44,428 nucleotides of DNA. Source: Treponema sp. Lineage in GTDB: Bacteria; Spirochaetota; Spirochaetia; Treponematales; Breznakiellaceae. This document shows, in pieces, positions 7,748 to 15,396 of the stretch (position 1 is its first letter; every line of letters starts with the position of its first letter). Both the position numbers and the translations under genes were made by a program. The stretch spans positions 1 to 44,428 of the forward strand of contig JAIRUQ010000006.1 in assembly GCA_031254315.1 (NCBI GenBank). The letters run 5' to 3'. The notes under the pieces were generated by a model. The model did not search any database, was not told where the DNA came from, and was given only the letters and a program-made list of their open reading frames with translations.

Positions 7748-9221
7748 TTTTTCCCTTCCATGGGAAGTAGTTGAGCCTCCTTAGCTTTTTGGTTTTTAAT
7801 AAATAATCAAGAACTTGGGAGGCTTCTTCTTGTCCCCATCGGAGCGTTTTGCTTTCCGCTAAAATGCTTGCCCCTTGATCCTGCGTAAATCGTCTTTTGT
7901 TTTTACGAAAAAAATTTAAAATTGATAATTCTTCCCGCAGGTTATTGTCCGCTTCTTTTTCACAGACATCACAGCATATTTTTTCCGGTACTTCTCCGCC
8001 CGAATCGTAGTTAAGCATTGTAAGGAGCGAATGTCTGCGACAGTGTTCTGTGTCTCTTGCGTAGTTTAACAGGGCGGAGAGCCTTGCGCGATCTGCGTCT
8101 GTCTTTGCTCTTTTAAGAGCGGTTTCGTCTTCCGGTCCCCATAAAAGAATCGCTATTGATTGCTCTCCGTCACGTCCGGCTCTCCCCGATTCCTGCAAAT
8201 ACGCTTCTACTGAGGGAGCGCAATCTCTATGTATTACCGTGCGTACATCGGCTTTATCAACTCCCATTCCAAACGCACAAGTGGAGCAGAGCACGGCTTT
8301 GCTGTTATGCAAAAGCCATTTTTCAGTTTCGGTTTTTTCTTCCCTACTTAACCCCGCGTGATAAAAGCGAATTTCATTGTACCAGTCATAGCCCATTTCT
8401 TTCATTTCATTGCTGAGGTAGCGGGCAAGTTTTTCCGTGCCGGGGCGTGAGGAGCAAAAAACAATCGCAGGGCGGCTATGCTTTATCAAAAGATCGCGTA
8501 CCGCCAAATTGCGGTTAATGCACCCTTTCGCGGAATAATAAATATTAGGTCTGTCGGGGTTTCCTACGATTTGGCAGGCGGAAGAATCGCCGAAAATGTA
8601 CGTTCTTATTTTTTCCAGTACAGGAGCGCTTGCCGTAGCAGTAAAAGCTGTAACAAGCGGCGGATTAAGTGAGTTTATAATTGAGCCGATTTCAAGATAA
8701 CTTGGTCTGAAACTCTCTCCCCATTCGCTTACACAGTGCGCTTCGTCAATTACAATATGCATAATTTTGATTTTTTCCAGCCGCTCTTTTACCTGCGGCG
8801 TAAGCAAAACTTCCGGGTTTGCAATTATAAACTTGCTCTGTCCGCTTTCCAGTTTCCGCCAAATCTCGTCACGCTCTTCTTTACTTTGTCCGCCCCTTAT
8901 TGTTACCGGAGAAAAACCCCTTTCATGTAACCGCCTCTGTTGATCCGCCATTAGCGATAAAATCGGATAAATCACTAAAGTCAGTCCTTCTATCAACATT
9001 GCAGGTAGTTGGAAACAGAGGGACTTTCCCGCTCCTGTTGGCAGAATAACTATTTGTCTCCCGGAAGTTTCACGGTCGGAGCACTCTTCTTTGGCGGACT
9101 GAGCGGCTTCCATAATATTTGTTATTACCAGTCTTTGGTAGGGGAACAGGTACGAAAGCCCGAACAGATTTTTGACCGCTTCGCTAAGCGGGTCAGCAAT
9201 TTCAACATTGTTTTCAATCAT
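7734..9221 (-). CDS. recQ: RecQ-family ATP-dependent DNA helicase
   Basis: A 495-residue SF2 3'-5' DNA helicase for recombination and fork repair. Walker A is PTGAGKSLCFQLPA (about 61-74), with a DEAH box IDEAHCVSEWG, motif V/VI regions CAFGMGVDKADVRTVIHRD and QESGRAGRDG, then a RecQ zinc-binding segment (CRRHSLL and CCDVCEKE). It ends after a short helical region without a recognisable HRDC domain, so it is a short RecQ. ATG 9221 is preferred over an in-frame GTG at 9233 because GGAGG lies 5-6 nt before ATG 9221 and overlaps the GTG. It is transcribed against the sugar genes and interrupts the family of substrate-binding proteins. Confidence 0.92.
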   Translation of the reverse strand: MIENNVEIADPLSEAVKNLFGLSYLFPYQRLVITNIMEAAQSAKEECSDRETSGRQIVILPTGAGKSLCFQLPAMLIEGLTLVIYPILSLMADQQRRLHERGFSPVTIRGGQSKEERDEIWRKLESGQSKFIIANPEVLLTPQVKERLEKIKIMHIVIDEAHCVSEWGESFRPSYLEIGSIINSLNPPLVTAFTATASAPVLEKIRTYIFGDSSACQIVGNPDRPNIYYSAKGCINRNLAVRDLLIKHSRPAIVFCSSRPGTEKLARYLSNEMKEMGYDWYNEIRFYHAGLSREEKTETEKWLLHNSKAVLCSTCAFGMGVDKADVRTVIHRDCAPSVEAYLQESGRAGRDGEQSIAILLWGPEDETALKRAKTDADRARLSALLNYARDTEHCRRHSLLTMLNYDSGGEVPEKICCDVCEKEADNNLREELSILNFFRKNKRRFTQDQGASILAESKTLRWGQEEASQVLDYLLKTKKLRRLNYFPWKGKISVF

Positions 9222-9366
9222 AAAAACCTCCACCTATATATGGCGTGAGAACGGCGTGGCGCTTGCTCGAAACTGAAAAAAATTGAAAAAATTTGAATTT
9301 ACCTTCAACCTATACGCCCAAGCATGTACCGCATCAAGCGGTGTACTCCCCACTCTCCTTATATTT

Positions 9367-9403
9367 ATTCGTGTTCATTCGTCTTATTCGCGTAATTCGT
9401 TGA
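9367..9403. repeat. ATTCG-rich dispersed element in the recQ/binding-protein gap
   Basis: The 239-bp gap between divergent recQ (ATG 9221) and the gene at 9461 holds ATTCGTGTTCATTCG followed by TTATTCGCGTAATTCGTTGA. A related element, partly inverted, occurs at 31931-31988. Its last bases supply TTGATC (9400-9405), a weak -35 that with TATTAA (9424-9429, spacer 18) could drive the downstream gene. I see nothing else clear in this gap. Confidence 0.55.
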
Positions 9404-9460
9404 TCCTCTTCCAATTCCTTCAATATTAAGATAAAATGTAAAATGAACGGAGACAGAAAA

Positions 9461-10702
9461 ATGAAAAAAGTTTTAACTTTGGCGAGTGTACTTTTTGTGC
9501 TTATTACTGTCAGCTTATTTGCTGATGATATAACAGTTTGGTCATTTACCGATGAGGTAGAAGGACTTCTTAACTACTACAGGAGAGCATTTCCTAGTGT
9601 AACAATTAACTATTCCTTGACCCCGACAGAACAATTTCCAAGCAGGTTAGACCCTGTTCTCGCGTCAGGTCGTGGAGCGCCGGATGTTTTTGCTCTGGAA
9701 TCTTTCTTTGTCCGCAAATATGTCGAGTCGGGACTCCTTTTAGACCTCACCCCCATTGTCGAGAGGAATAGACATAAACTTCTGCAATATCCTATTGATG
9801 TTGGAACTTATAACGGCAGAGTATATGCAATGTCTTGGCAGGCTTGTCCAGGAGCCTTTTTCTATCGCAGAAGTCTCGCCCGAAAGTATCTTGGCAGTGA
9901 CGATCCGGCAGTTGTGCAAACATACTTCACCGATTTTGACAGATTCCTTGCCACTGCAAAGAGGCTCAAAGACGCATCTAACGGTTCCTGTGTGGTAGTA
10001 CCAAGCCTTGGCGATTTACAGTTTCCATTCTATGGCGCACGTTCACAGCCGTGGGTTGTAAACAACAGGCTTGTTATCGATCCGGTTATGGATCAGTATC
10101 TTGAAGTTTGTAAAACTCTGCATGACAATTGCGGGGTGGCTGAGCTTTATCAATGGTCAGATGGCTGGTTTGCCGGTATGAGGGGGGAACTTAGAGATGG
10201 CAGAACTCTGTTAGAAGTATTCGGCTATTTTTTCCCCACATGGGGACTTCACTATATACTCAAGCCCAATTGCGGAAACACAGCCGGTGACTGGGCAATG
10301 ATACAAGGTCCCGTTTCTTGGCGCTGGGGCGGCACATGGCTTGGCGCGTATAGAGGGACAAGAAATTCTGAAAGAGCTATTCAAATGATCGAATGGCTTA
10401 CCACCAATGATAACTTTCTCAGGCAGTATGCCACAGATACCGGAGATATGGTTACCAACACGAATGTCATAAACAGCATTCAAGGTAATTACAGAGAACC
10501 CTTCCTTGGCGGACAGAATCACTATGCTGAATTTGCCCGGATGGCAACAGGTGTCAACGGAAGACTGACGCAGCAATATGATGACGTAATTCAGAATTTG
10601 TTTCAGGAAGCTATTACCGCTTATGTGAACGGCGAAAAGAGCAAAGCTCAGGCTCTTGCAGACTTTAGGCGGCAGGTAAGTTCTCAAGTTGGTATTAATT
10701 AG
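9461..10702 (+). CDS. Sugar-binding protein, secreted form (paralog 2)
   Basis: A 413-residue UgpB/MalE-type solute-binding protein. Its signal peptide ends VSLFA before Asp-Asp and has no lipobox cysteine, so it should be cleaved by signal peptidase I and be free in the periplasm, unlike paralogs 1 and 3. ATG 9461 is chosen because GGAGA lies just upstream; an in-frame ATG at 9443 would precede that SD. It carries the family signature GAPDVFALES, SWQACPGAFFYRRSLAR and FLGGQNHYAEFARMA. It is nearly the same as paralog 4, including long identical DNA stretches, and lies 27 nt upstream of paralog 3. One local oddity is HDNCGVAELYQWS where the others read LEGRVGQWS. Confidence 0.9.
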   Translation: MKKVLTLASVLFVLITVSLFADDITVWSFTDEVEGLLNYYRRAFPSVTINYSLTPTEQFPSRLDPVLASGRGAPDVFALESFFVRKYVESGLLLDLTPIVERNRHKLLQYPIDVGTYNGRVYAMSWQACPGAFFYRRSLARKYLGSDDPAVVQTYFTDFDRFLATAKRLKDASNGSCVVVPSLGDLQFPFYGARSQPWVVNNRLVIDPVMDQYLEVCKTLHDNCGVAELYQWSDGWFAGMRGELRDGRTLLEVFGYFFPTWGLHYILKPNCGNTAGDWAMIQGPVSWRWGGTWLGAYRGTRNSERAIQMIEWLTTNDNFLRQYATDTGDMVTNTNVINSIQGNYREPFLGGQNHYAEFARMATGVNGRLTQQYDDVIQNLFQEAITAYVNGEKSKAQALADFRRQVSSQVGIN

Positions 10703-10729
10703 TTCACAAAAGCAAGCGGAGGCAGAAAA

Positions 10730-12007
10730 ATGAAAAAAGTTTTAACTTTGGCTATTTTGGGTACATTTCTTTTACTTATTAGCGTAGTTGGTTGTACAAT
10801 TAACACGAATAGCCGGGGAATGAACGGTGAATTAACGGTTTGGTCATTTACCGATGAGGTAGAAGGACTTCTTAACTATTACAAGAAAGCATTTCCTGAA
10901 GTAAAAATTAACTATTCCCTTACACCAACAGAGGCGTTTCCAAGTAAATTAGATACTGTTTTTGCGTCAGGTCGTGGAGCACCGGATGTTATTGCTCTGG
11001 AATCTGCCTTTGTCCGCAAATATGTTGAGTCGGGATTCCTTTTAGATATCACTGCTATAGCTGACAGGAACAGAAGTAAGCTTCTGCAATATCCTATTGA
11101 TGTTGGAACTTATAATGGTAAAGTATATGGAATGTCTTGGCAGGCATGTCCCGGCGCGTTTTTCTATCGCAGAAGTCTTGCCAGAAAATACCTTGGCAGT
11201 GACGAGCCGACATATGTACAGACCTTATTCATGGATTTGAACAGGTTTCTTGATGCCGCAAGACGCCTCAAGACAGCCTCAAACGGTTCCTGCGTAGTAG
11301 TAGCAAGTCTTGGAGATTTACAGATTCCCTTTTACAGCGCACGTTCACAACCGTGGGTTGTAAACAACAGACTTGTTCTCGATCCTATTTTAGATCAGTA
11401 TCTTGAAATTTCCAAGACTCTGCGTGATGAACGTTTGGAAGGTCGCGTTGGTCAATGGTCGGAAGGCTGGTTTGCCGGTATGAGGGGGGAACTTAGAGAT
11501 AATAGAGGAAACCTGCTTGAAGTATTTGGTTATTTTCTTCCCACATGGGGACTCCAATATGTACTCAAGAGCGAGGCTTCCCGTACTGCCGGCGACTGGG
11601 CAATGATTCCCGGTCCCATACCCTATAGATGGGGAGGTACATGGCTTGGCGCGTATAAAGGGACAAGAAATCCTGAAGGAGCTGTTCAAATGATAGAATG
11701 GCTTACCACAAATGATGACTTTCTAAGGCAGTATGTCATGGCTACCGGAGATATGGTTACCAACACGAATGTCTTAAACAGCATAAAAGCCAACATTTAT
11801 GAACCATTTCTTGGCGGACAGAACTCCTATGCTGAATTTGCCGAGATAGCTTTATATGTAAACGGAAGACCGACACAGCAATATGATGACATAATTCAGG
11901 CTCTCTTTCAGGAAGCTATTACCGCTTATGTAAATGGCGAAAAGAGCAAAGCTCAGGCTATTGCGGACTTTAGGCGGCAGGTAAGTTCTCAAATTGGAAT
12001 TAATTAA
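10730..12007 (+). CDS. Sugar-binding lipoprotein (paralog 3)
   Basis: A 425-residue UgpB/MalE-type solute-binding protein with a lipobox ending in VVGC (Cys22), so it is membrane-anchored. The SD GGAGG precedes ATG 10730, and only 27 nt separate it from paralog 2, so the two are probably co-transcribed. The mature body matches the family (ELTVWSFTDEVEGL, SWQACPGAFFYRRSLARKY, GTWLGAYKGTRN). It is the most divergent of the three downstream copies: GYGV-type positions differ and NHYAEFA becomes NSYAEFA, so its ligand may differ. No permease or ATPase is encoded next to it. Confidence 0.9.
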   Translation: MKKVLTLAILGTFLLLISVVGCTINTNSRGMNGELTVWSFTDEVEGLLNYYKKAFPEVKINYSLTPTEAFPSKLDTVFASGRGAPDVIALESAFVRKYVESGFLLDITAIADRNRSKLLQYPIDVGTYNGKVYGMSWQACPGAFFYRRSLARKYLGSDEPTYVQTLFMDLNRFLDAARRLKTASNGSCVVVASLGDLQIPFYSARSQPWVVNNRLVLDPILDQYLEISKTLRDERLEGRVGQWSEGWFAGMRGELRDNRGNLLEVFGYFLPTWGLQYVLKSEASRTAGDWAMIPGPIPYRWGGTWLGAYKGTRNPEGAVQMIEWLTTNDDFLRQYVMATGDMVTNTNVLNSIKANIYEPFLGGQNSYAEFAEIALYVNGRPTQQYDDIIQALFQEAITAYVNGEKSKAQAIADFRRQVSSQIGIN

Positions 12008-12049
12008 CAGGTGGACTTTTACTTAACTTTTTAAATTAAAAATTTATAG

Positions 12050-12077
12050 TTACATTTTTTTGATTTTATGATAAAAT
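12050..12077 (+). promoter_or_regulatory. Possible promoter of sugar-binding paralog 4
   Basis: TTACAT (12050-12055), 16 nt, TAAAAT (12072-12077). The segment ATAAAATGTAA is also present before paralog 2, so the upstream region was duplicated together with the gene. The -35 match is weak. Confidence 0.35.
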
Positions 12078-12100
12078 GTAAGGTATACGGAGGTATGAAA

Positions 12101-13348
12101 ATGAAAAGAGTTTTAACTTTGGCGAGTGTACTTTTTGTACTTATTACTGTCAGCTCATTTGCTGATGATATAACAGTTTGGTCATTTACCGATGAGGTAG
12201 ACGGACTTCTTAACTACTACAGGAGAGCATTTCCCGATGTAACAATTAACTATTCCTTGACCCCGACAGAACAATTTCCAAGCAGGTTAGACCCTGTTCT
12301 TGCGTCAGGTCGTGGAGCGCCGGATGTTTTTGCTCTGGAATCTGCGTTTGTCCGCAAGTATATCGAGTCGGGGCTTCTTTTAGACCTCACTCCAATAGTT
12401 GAAAGGAATAGAAGTAAACTTCTGCAATATCCTATTGATGTTGGAACTTATCAAGGCAGAGTATATGGAATGTCATGGCAGGCATGCCCCGGCGCGTTTT
12501 TCTATCGCAGAAGTCTTGCCCGAAGATATCTTGGTACTGATGATCCGGCAACTGTGCAAACATACTTCACTGATTTTGATAAATTCCTTGAAACTGCAAA
12601 GCGGCTCAAAGACTCATCTAATGGCTCCTGCGTAGTAGTACCCAGTCTTGGCGATTTACAGTTTCCATTCTATGGCGCACGTTCACAGCCGTGGGTTGTA
12701 AACAACAGGCTTGCTATCGATCCGGTTATGGATCAGTATCTTGAAGTTTGTAAGACCCTGTATGACTATCGTTTGGAAGGTCGTGTTGGTCAATGGACAG
12801 AAGGCTGGTTTGCCGGTATGAAGGGAGAACTCAGAGATGGCAGAAATACGCTTCAAGTATTCGGCTATTTCCTTCCCACATGGGGGCTCCAATATGTACT
12901 AAAGACCAATTGCGGAAACACAGCCGGTGACTGGGCAATGATACAAGGTCCCGTTTCTTGGCGTTGGGGCGGTACATGGCTTGGCGCGTATAGAGGGACA
13001 AGGAATGCTAATAGAGCTATTCAGATGATTGAATGGCTTACCACCAATGACGACTTTCTCAGGCAGTATGCTCTGGCTACCGGAGATATGGTTACCAACA
13101 CAAATGTTATAAACAGTATACAAGGCAGATTCAGCGAACCATTCCTTGGCGGACAGAATCACTATGCTGAATTTGCCCGTATGGCAACAGGTGTAAACGG
13201 AAGACTGACACAGAGTTATGATGATGTAATTCAGGCTTTCTTTCAGGAAGCGCTTGACGCTTATGTGAACGGCGAAAAGAGCAAAGCTCAAGCCATTTCG
13301 GACTTTAGGCGGCGGGTACAATCTCAAGTTGGTATTAATAGTAATTAG
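12101..13348 (+). CDS. Sugar-binding protein, secreted form (paralog 4)
   Basis: A 415-residue UgpB/MalE-type solute-binding protein with the same signal peptide style as paralog 2 (cleavage after VSSFA, no lipobox). ATG 12101 is chosen because GGAGG ends 7 nt before it; ATG 12095 lies 1 nt from that SD. It differs from paralog 2 mainly in scattered surface positions and in the LEGRVGQWTEGW segment, where it resembles paralogs 1 and 3. That mosaic suggests gene conversion among the copies. Family blocks are intact, so a functional binding protein is expected. Confidence 0.9.
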   Translation: MKRVLTLASVLFVLITVSSFADDITVWSFTDEVDGLLNYYRRAFPDVTINYSLTPTEQFPSRLDPVLASGRGAPDVFALESAFVRKYIESGLLLDLTPIVERNRSKLLQYPIDVGTYQGRVYGMSWQACPGAFFYRRSLARRYLGTDDPATVQTYFTDFDKFLETAKRLKDSSNGSCVVVPSLGDLQFPFYGARSQPWVVNNRLAIDPVMDQYLEVCKTLYDYRLEGRVGQWTEGWFAGMKGELRDGRNTLQVFGYFLPTWGLQYVLKTNCGNTAGDWAMIQGPVSWRWGGTWLGAYRGTRNANRAIQMIEWLTTNDDFLRQYALATGDMVTNTNVINSIQGRFSEPFLGGQNHYAEFARMATGVNGRLTQSYDDVIQAFFQEALDAYVNGEKSKAQAISDFRRRVQSQVGINSN

Positions 13349-13360
13349 GGGACTTCTGAA

Positions 13361-13379
13361 AACTCCAGTTTTTGGAGTT
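13361..13379. terminator. Hairpin between convergent genes
   Basis: AACTCCA (13361-13367) pairs with TGGAGTT (13373-13379), loop GTTTT. It lies between the stop of sugar-binding paralog 4 and the stop of the minus-strand membrane protein. The stem is short and the T-run is mainly in the loop, so termination strength is uncertain. Confidence 0.45.
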
Positions 13380-13382
13380 CCC

Positions 13383-13634
13383 TTAAGCTTCTTCGAGACC
13401 CAATTCGTCGTTGGAATCCATAGCGGAATCTTCTTCTGATACTTCGGGGGTTGCCGCCGTAGGTTCGGCTTTTTTCTTCTTGAATGATTTGACCTTTTTC
13501 ATTCTTGGGCGGTGATAACTTCTTGCCACATAAGAGACAATAGAGATATATATTGCAATAGCTATAGTTATGGCAATGACCTGCCATGATGAGAGAATTT
13601 GCTTTAATAAATCCCACAAACTAATAGGGTGCAT
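13383..13634 (-). CDS. Small single-TM membrane protein, unknown
   Basis: An 83-residue product with a short N-terminal part (MHPISLWDLLKQILSSWQ), one membrane helix (about 18-36), a basic stretch (about 41-58, KKVKSFKKKKAE) and an acidic tail. The order helix, basic, acidic suggests an inner-membrane protein with a charged cytoplasmic tail. The composition is unlike random sequence, so I consider it a real gene; I believe similar small proteins occur in treponemes, but cannot verify this. No SD precedes the ATG. GATAAT ends 7 nt upstream, but its -35 is poor. Function unknown. Confidence 0.65.
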   Translation of the reverse strand: MHPISLWDLLKQILSSWQVIAITIAIAIYISIVSYVARSYHRPRMKKVKSFKKKKAEPTAATPEVSEEDSAMDSNDELGLEEA

Positions 13635-13666
13635 TTTTACTATTATCGGTCAAATACACCAAAAAA

Positions 13667-13961
13667 TTGATAAACGCCATTGCAAAGCAACGGCGTTTAT
13701 CAACACGATAGACGACATTAAAACGTCGTCTATCGTAGCGGTTTACGGGGCGGTCTAAGACCGCCCCTACATTCCGCCTGTGGGCGGAACGTCGTAAACC
13801 GCCATAAGAGAGCATGCAATGACGGCATTTTATCAACACGTTTGCGGCATTAAAATGTTGTTTATCATAGCGGTTTACGGGGCGGTCTAGACCGCCCCTA
13901 CATTCCGCCTGTGGGTGGAACGTCGTAAACCGCCATTCGATATTGCAATGCAACGGCATTT
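13667..13961. repeat. Two tandem ~132-bp units forming nested hairpins and a three-way junction
   Basis: Unit 1 contains hairpin A (TTGATAAACGCC 13667-13678 with GGCGTTTATCAA 13692-13703, continuing inward to a 3-nt loop) and hairpin B (CGATAGACGAC 13706-13716 with GTCGTCTATCG 13725-13735). It also has a closed junction C: outer stem GCGGTTTACG (13738-13747) with CGTAAACCGC (13793-13802), enclosing GGGGCGGTC/GACCGCCCC (13747-13767) and TTCCGCC/GGCGGAA (13772-13789). Unit 2 repeats this about 132 bp later (outer stem 13870-13933) with decayed A and B hairpins but an intact C. It occupies the gap between the small membrane protein and tyrS. Confidence 0.85.
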
Positions 13962-13974
13962 ATCGCCCCGATGG

Positions 13975-14003
13975 CTGACAGCCGCCCTCAAATTCAGTAC
14001 AAT
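13975..14003 (+). promoter_or_regulatory. Leaderless promoter of tyrS
   Basis: CTGACA (13975-13980), 17 nt, TACAAT (13998-14003), then 6 nt to ATG 14010. No SD precedes that ATG. It also argues against the in-frame ATG at 13971, which lies upstream of the promoter. Confidence 0.6.
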
Positions 14004-14009
14004 TTACAG

Positions 14010-15254
14010 ATGAATTCAGCGTTAGAAATATTAAAAATAAGGGGCTTTTTTCAACAATGCACCGATGTTTCAGCTTTGTCAAAATTAATGGACGCAGGTC
14101 CAATCACTTTTTATGAAGGCACAGACCCTACAGGCGGAAGTCTGCATATAGGTCACATGGTTCCCTACTTTGCTTTCCGTCATCTTCGGGACGCAGGACA
14201 TAAAGGGATCGCCCTTTTGGGTGGAGGGACGGCGAGGATCGGCGATCCTTCCGGCAGGAGCGAGGATCGAAAAATGCTCACCTATGAACAACTGGATGAA
14301 AATACCGAATCCATCCGCAAACAGCTTGACCGCTTTGTCGGTTTTGATGACAAGACCGCTTTTACAGCGAACAACAAAGACTGGCTCGCTAATCTTAACT
14401 ATATCGATTTTTTGCGCGACATCGGAAGACACTTTTCTGTAAACCGTATGCTTAGTTTTGAAGCTTACAAAATGCGAATGGAAACAGGTTTGTCATTTAT
14501 CGAATTTAATTATCAGCTTTTACAGAGTTTTGACTTTTTGGAACTGTACCGCCGTCACGGATGCCGTTTGCAAATTGGCGGCGATGATCAATGGGGAAAC
14601 ATTGTCGCTGGCGTTGAGCTTATCCGTCGTGTAGAAGGCGCGGAAGTTTTTGGCTTTACATTCCCGCTTGTTACAACTTCGGACGGAAAAAAAATGGGCA
14701 AAACTTTAAAAGGCGCGCTCTTTCTTGATCCTGCTAAGACCAGCGTTTACGACTTTTTTCAGTACTGGCGAAATGTTCAGGATCAGGACATCCTTCGCTT
14801 CCTGCTCATGTTCACATTTCTGCCCGTTGACGAATGTCGCTCTCTTTGTGAATCGGGCAAAAATCCAAATGACGCGAAGGAGCGTCTTGCTTGGGAAATT
14901 ACCGCTCTCATTCATGGCAAGGAAGAGGCTGACAAAGCTCTGTCCGGCGCTAAGGCGGCGTTCTCAGGCGGCGGCGATAAGTCCGCTATGCCCTGCGCTG
15001 AAATTGACGGTTCCCGTTTGGAAGCAGGCTACAATGTGATAGACATTTTCGCTGACACTGCTCTTGTTCCAACCAAGAGCGAAGGACACCGCCTTGTACA
15101 GCAGGGGGGAGCGTTTGTTTCCGCCGCCAATGGCGAGCTTTTAGCAATTAAAGACAAGAATGAGGTTATTGGGAAGGACAGGCTTAATGCGGACGGGGAG
15201 TTAATTTTAAGGGCAGGAAAAAAACGCTATTTGCTCGTGCGGCTCAAAAAATAG
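14010..15254 (+). CDS. tyrS: Tyrosyl-tRNA synthetase
   Basis: A 414-residue class I synthetase that charges tRNA-Tyr. The catalytic domain has the HIGH motif SLHIGHM (about 45-50), the tyrosine pocket region NYQLLQSFDFLELYRRHGCR, QIGGDDQWGN and the KMSKS equivalent DGKKMGKT. A C-terminal S4-like RNA-binding domain ends VLVRLKK-like (YLLVRLKK). The start MNSALEILKIRGFFQQCTD at 14010 matches the usual N-terminus of the family; the longer frame from 13971 would add 13 unconserved residues. It stands alone, preceded by a palindromic repeat block. Confidence 0.95.
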   Translation: MNSALEILKIRGFFQQCTDVSALSKLMDAGPITFYEGTDPTGGSLHIGHMVPYFAFRHLRDAGHKGIALLGGGTARIGDPSGRSEDRKMLTYEQLDENTESIRKQLDRFVGFDDKTAFTANNKDWLANLNYIDFLRDIGRHFSVNRMLSFEAYKMRMETGLSFIEFNYQLLQSFDFLELYRRHGCRLQIGGDDQWGNIVAGVELIRRVEGAEVFGFTFPLVTTSDGKKMGKTLKGALFLDPAKTSVYDFFQYWRNVQDQDILRFLLMFTFLPVDECRSLCESGKNPNDAKERLAWEITALIHGKEEADKALSGAKAAFSGGGDKSAMPCAEIDGSRLEAGYNVIDIFADTALVPTKSEGHRLVQQGGAFVSAANGELLAIKDKNEVIGKDRLNADGELILRAGKKRYLLVRLKK

Positions 15255-15306
15255 TCCGCTGAAGCGAGAGTACGACACATTTTTATGAAATAGGTTGCAA
15301 AATATT

Positions 15307-15335
15307 TTGACATAGTCTCTAAAATTCTATATAAT
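15307..15335 (+). promoter_or_regulatory. Consensus sigma70-type promoter of the acyl ligase gene
   Basis: TTGACA (15307-15312), 17-nt spacer, TATAAT (15330-15335): both boxes match the consensus exactly. A leader of about 55 nt with AAGGAG precedes ATG 15397. I see no riboswitch-like structure in the leader. Confidence 0.85.
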
Positions 15336-15396
15336 AGGCTTATTCGGAAGCTGATGTTTTCGGACAACTTTTATAATGATAGCTTAAGGAGTACCT

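Noticed and set aside
10211..10687. Minus-strand ORFs opposite the substrate-binding protein genes (also 11390-11689, 12899-13327)
   Set aside because: They resemble each other only because the sense-strand genes are paralogs. Their shared sequence is an antisense shadow, not a gene family.
13345..13617. Second minus-strand frame overlapping the 83-residue membrane protein
   Set aside because: The other frame has a coherent helix-basic-acidic layout; this one extends into the terminator hairpin and shows no features.
13971..14009. Upstream in-frame ATG for tyrS
   Set aside because: It would add 13 residues not seen in TyrS proteins and lies upstream of the -35/-10 promoter that fits ATG 14010.
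15336..15396. Riboswitch in the leader of the acyl ligase gene
   Set aside because: The leader is only about 55 nt, with no stable stem or known aptamer motif.
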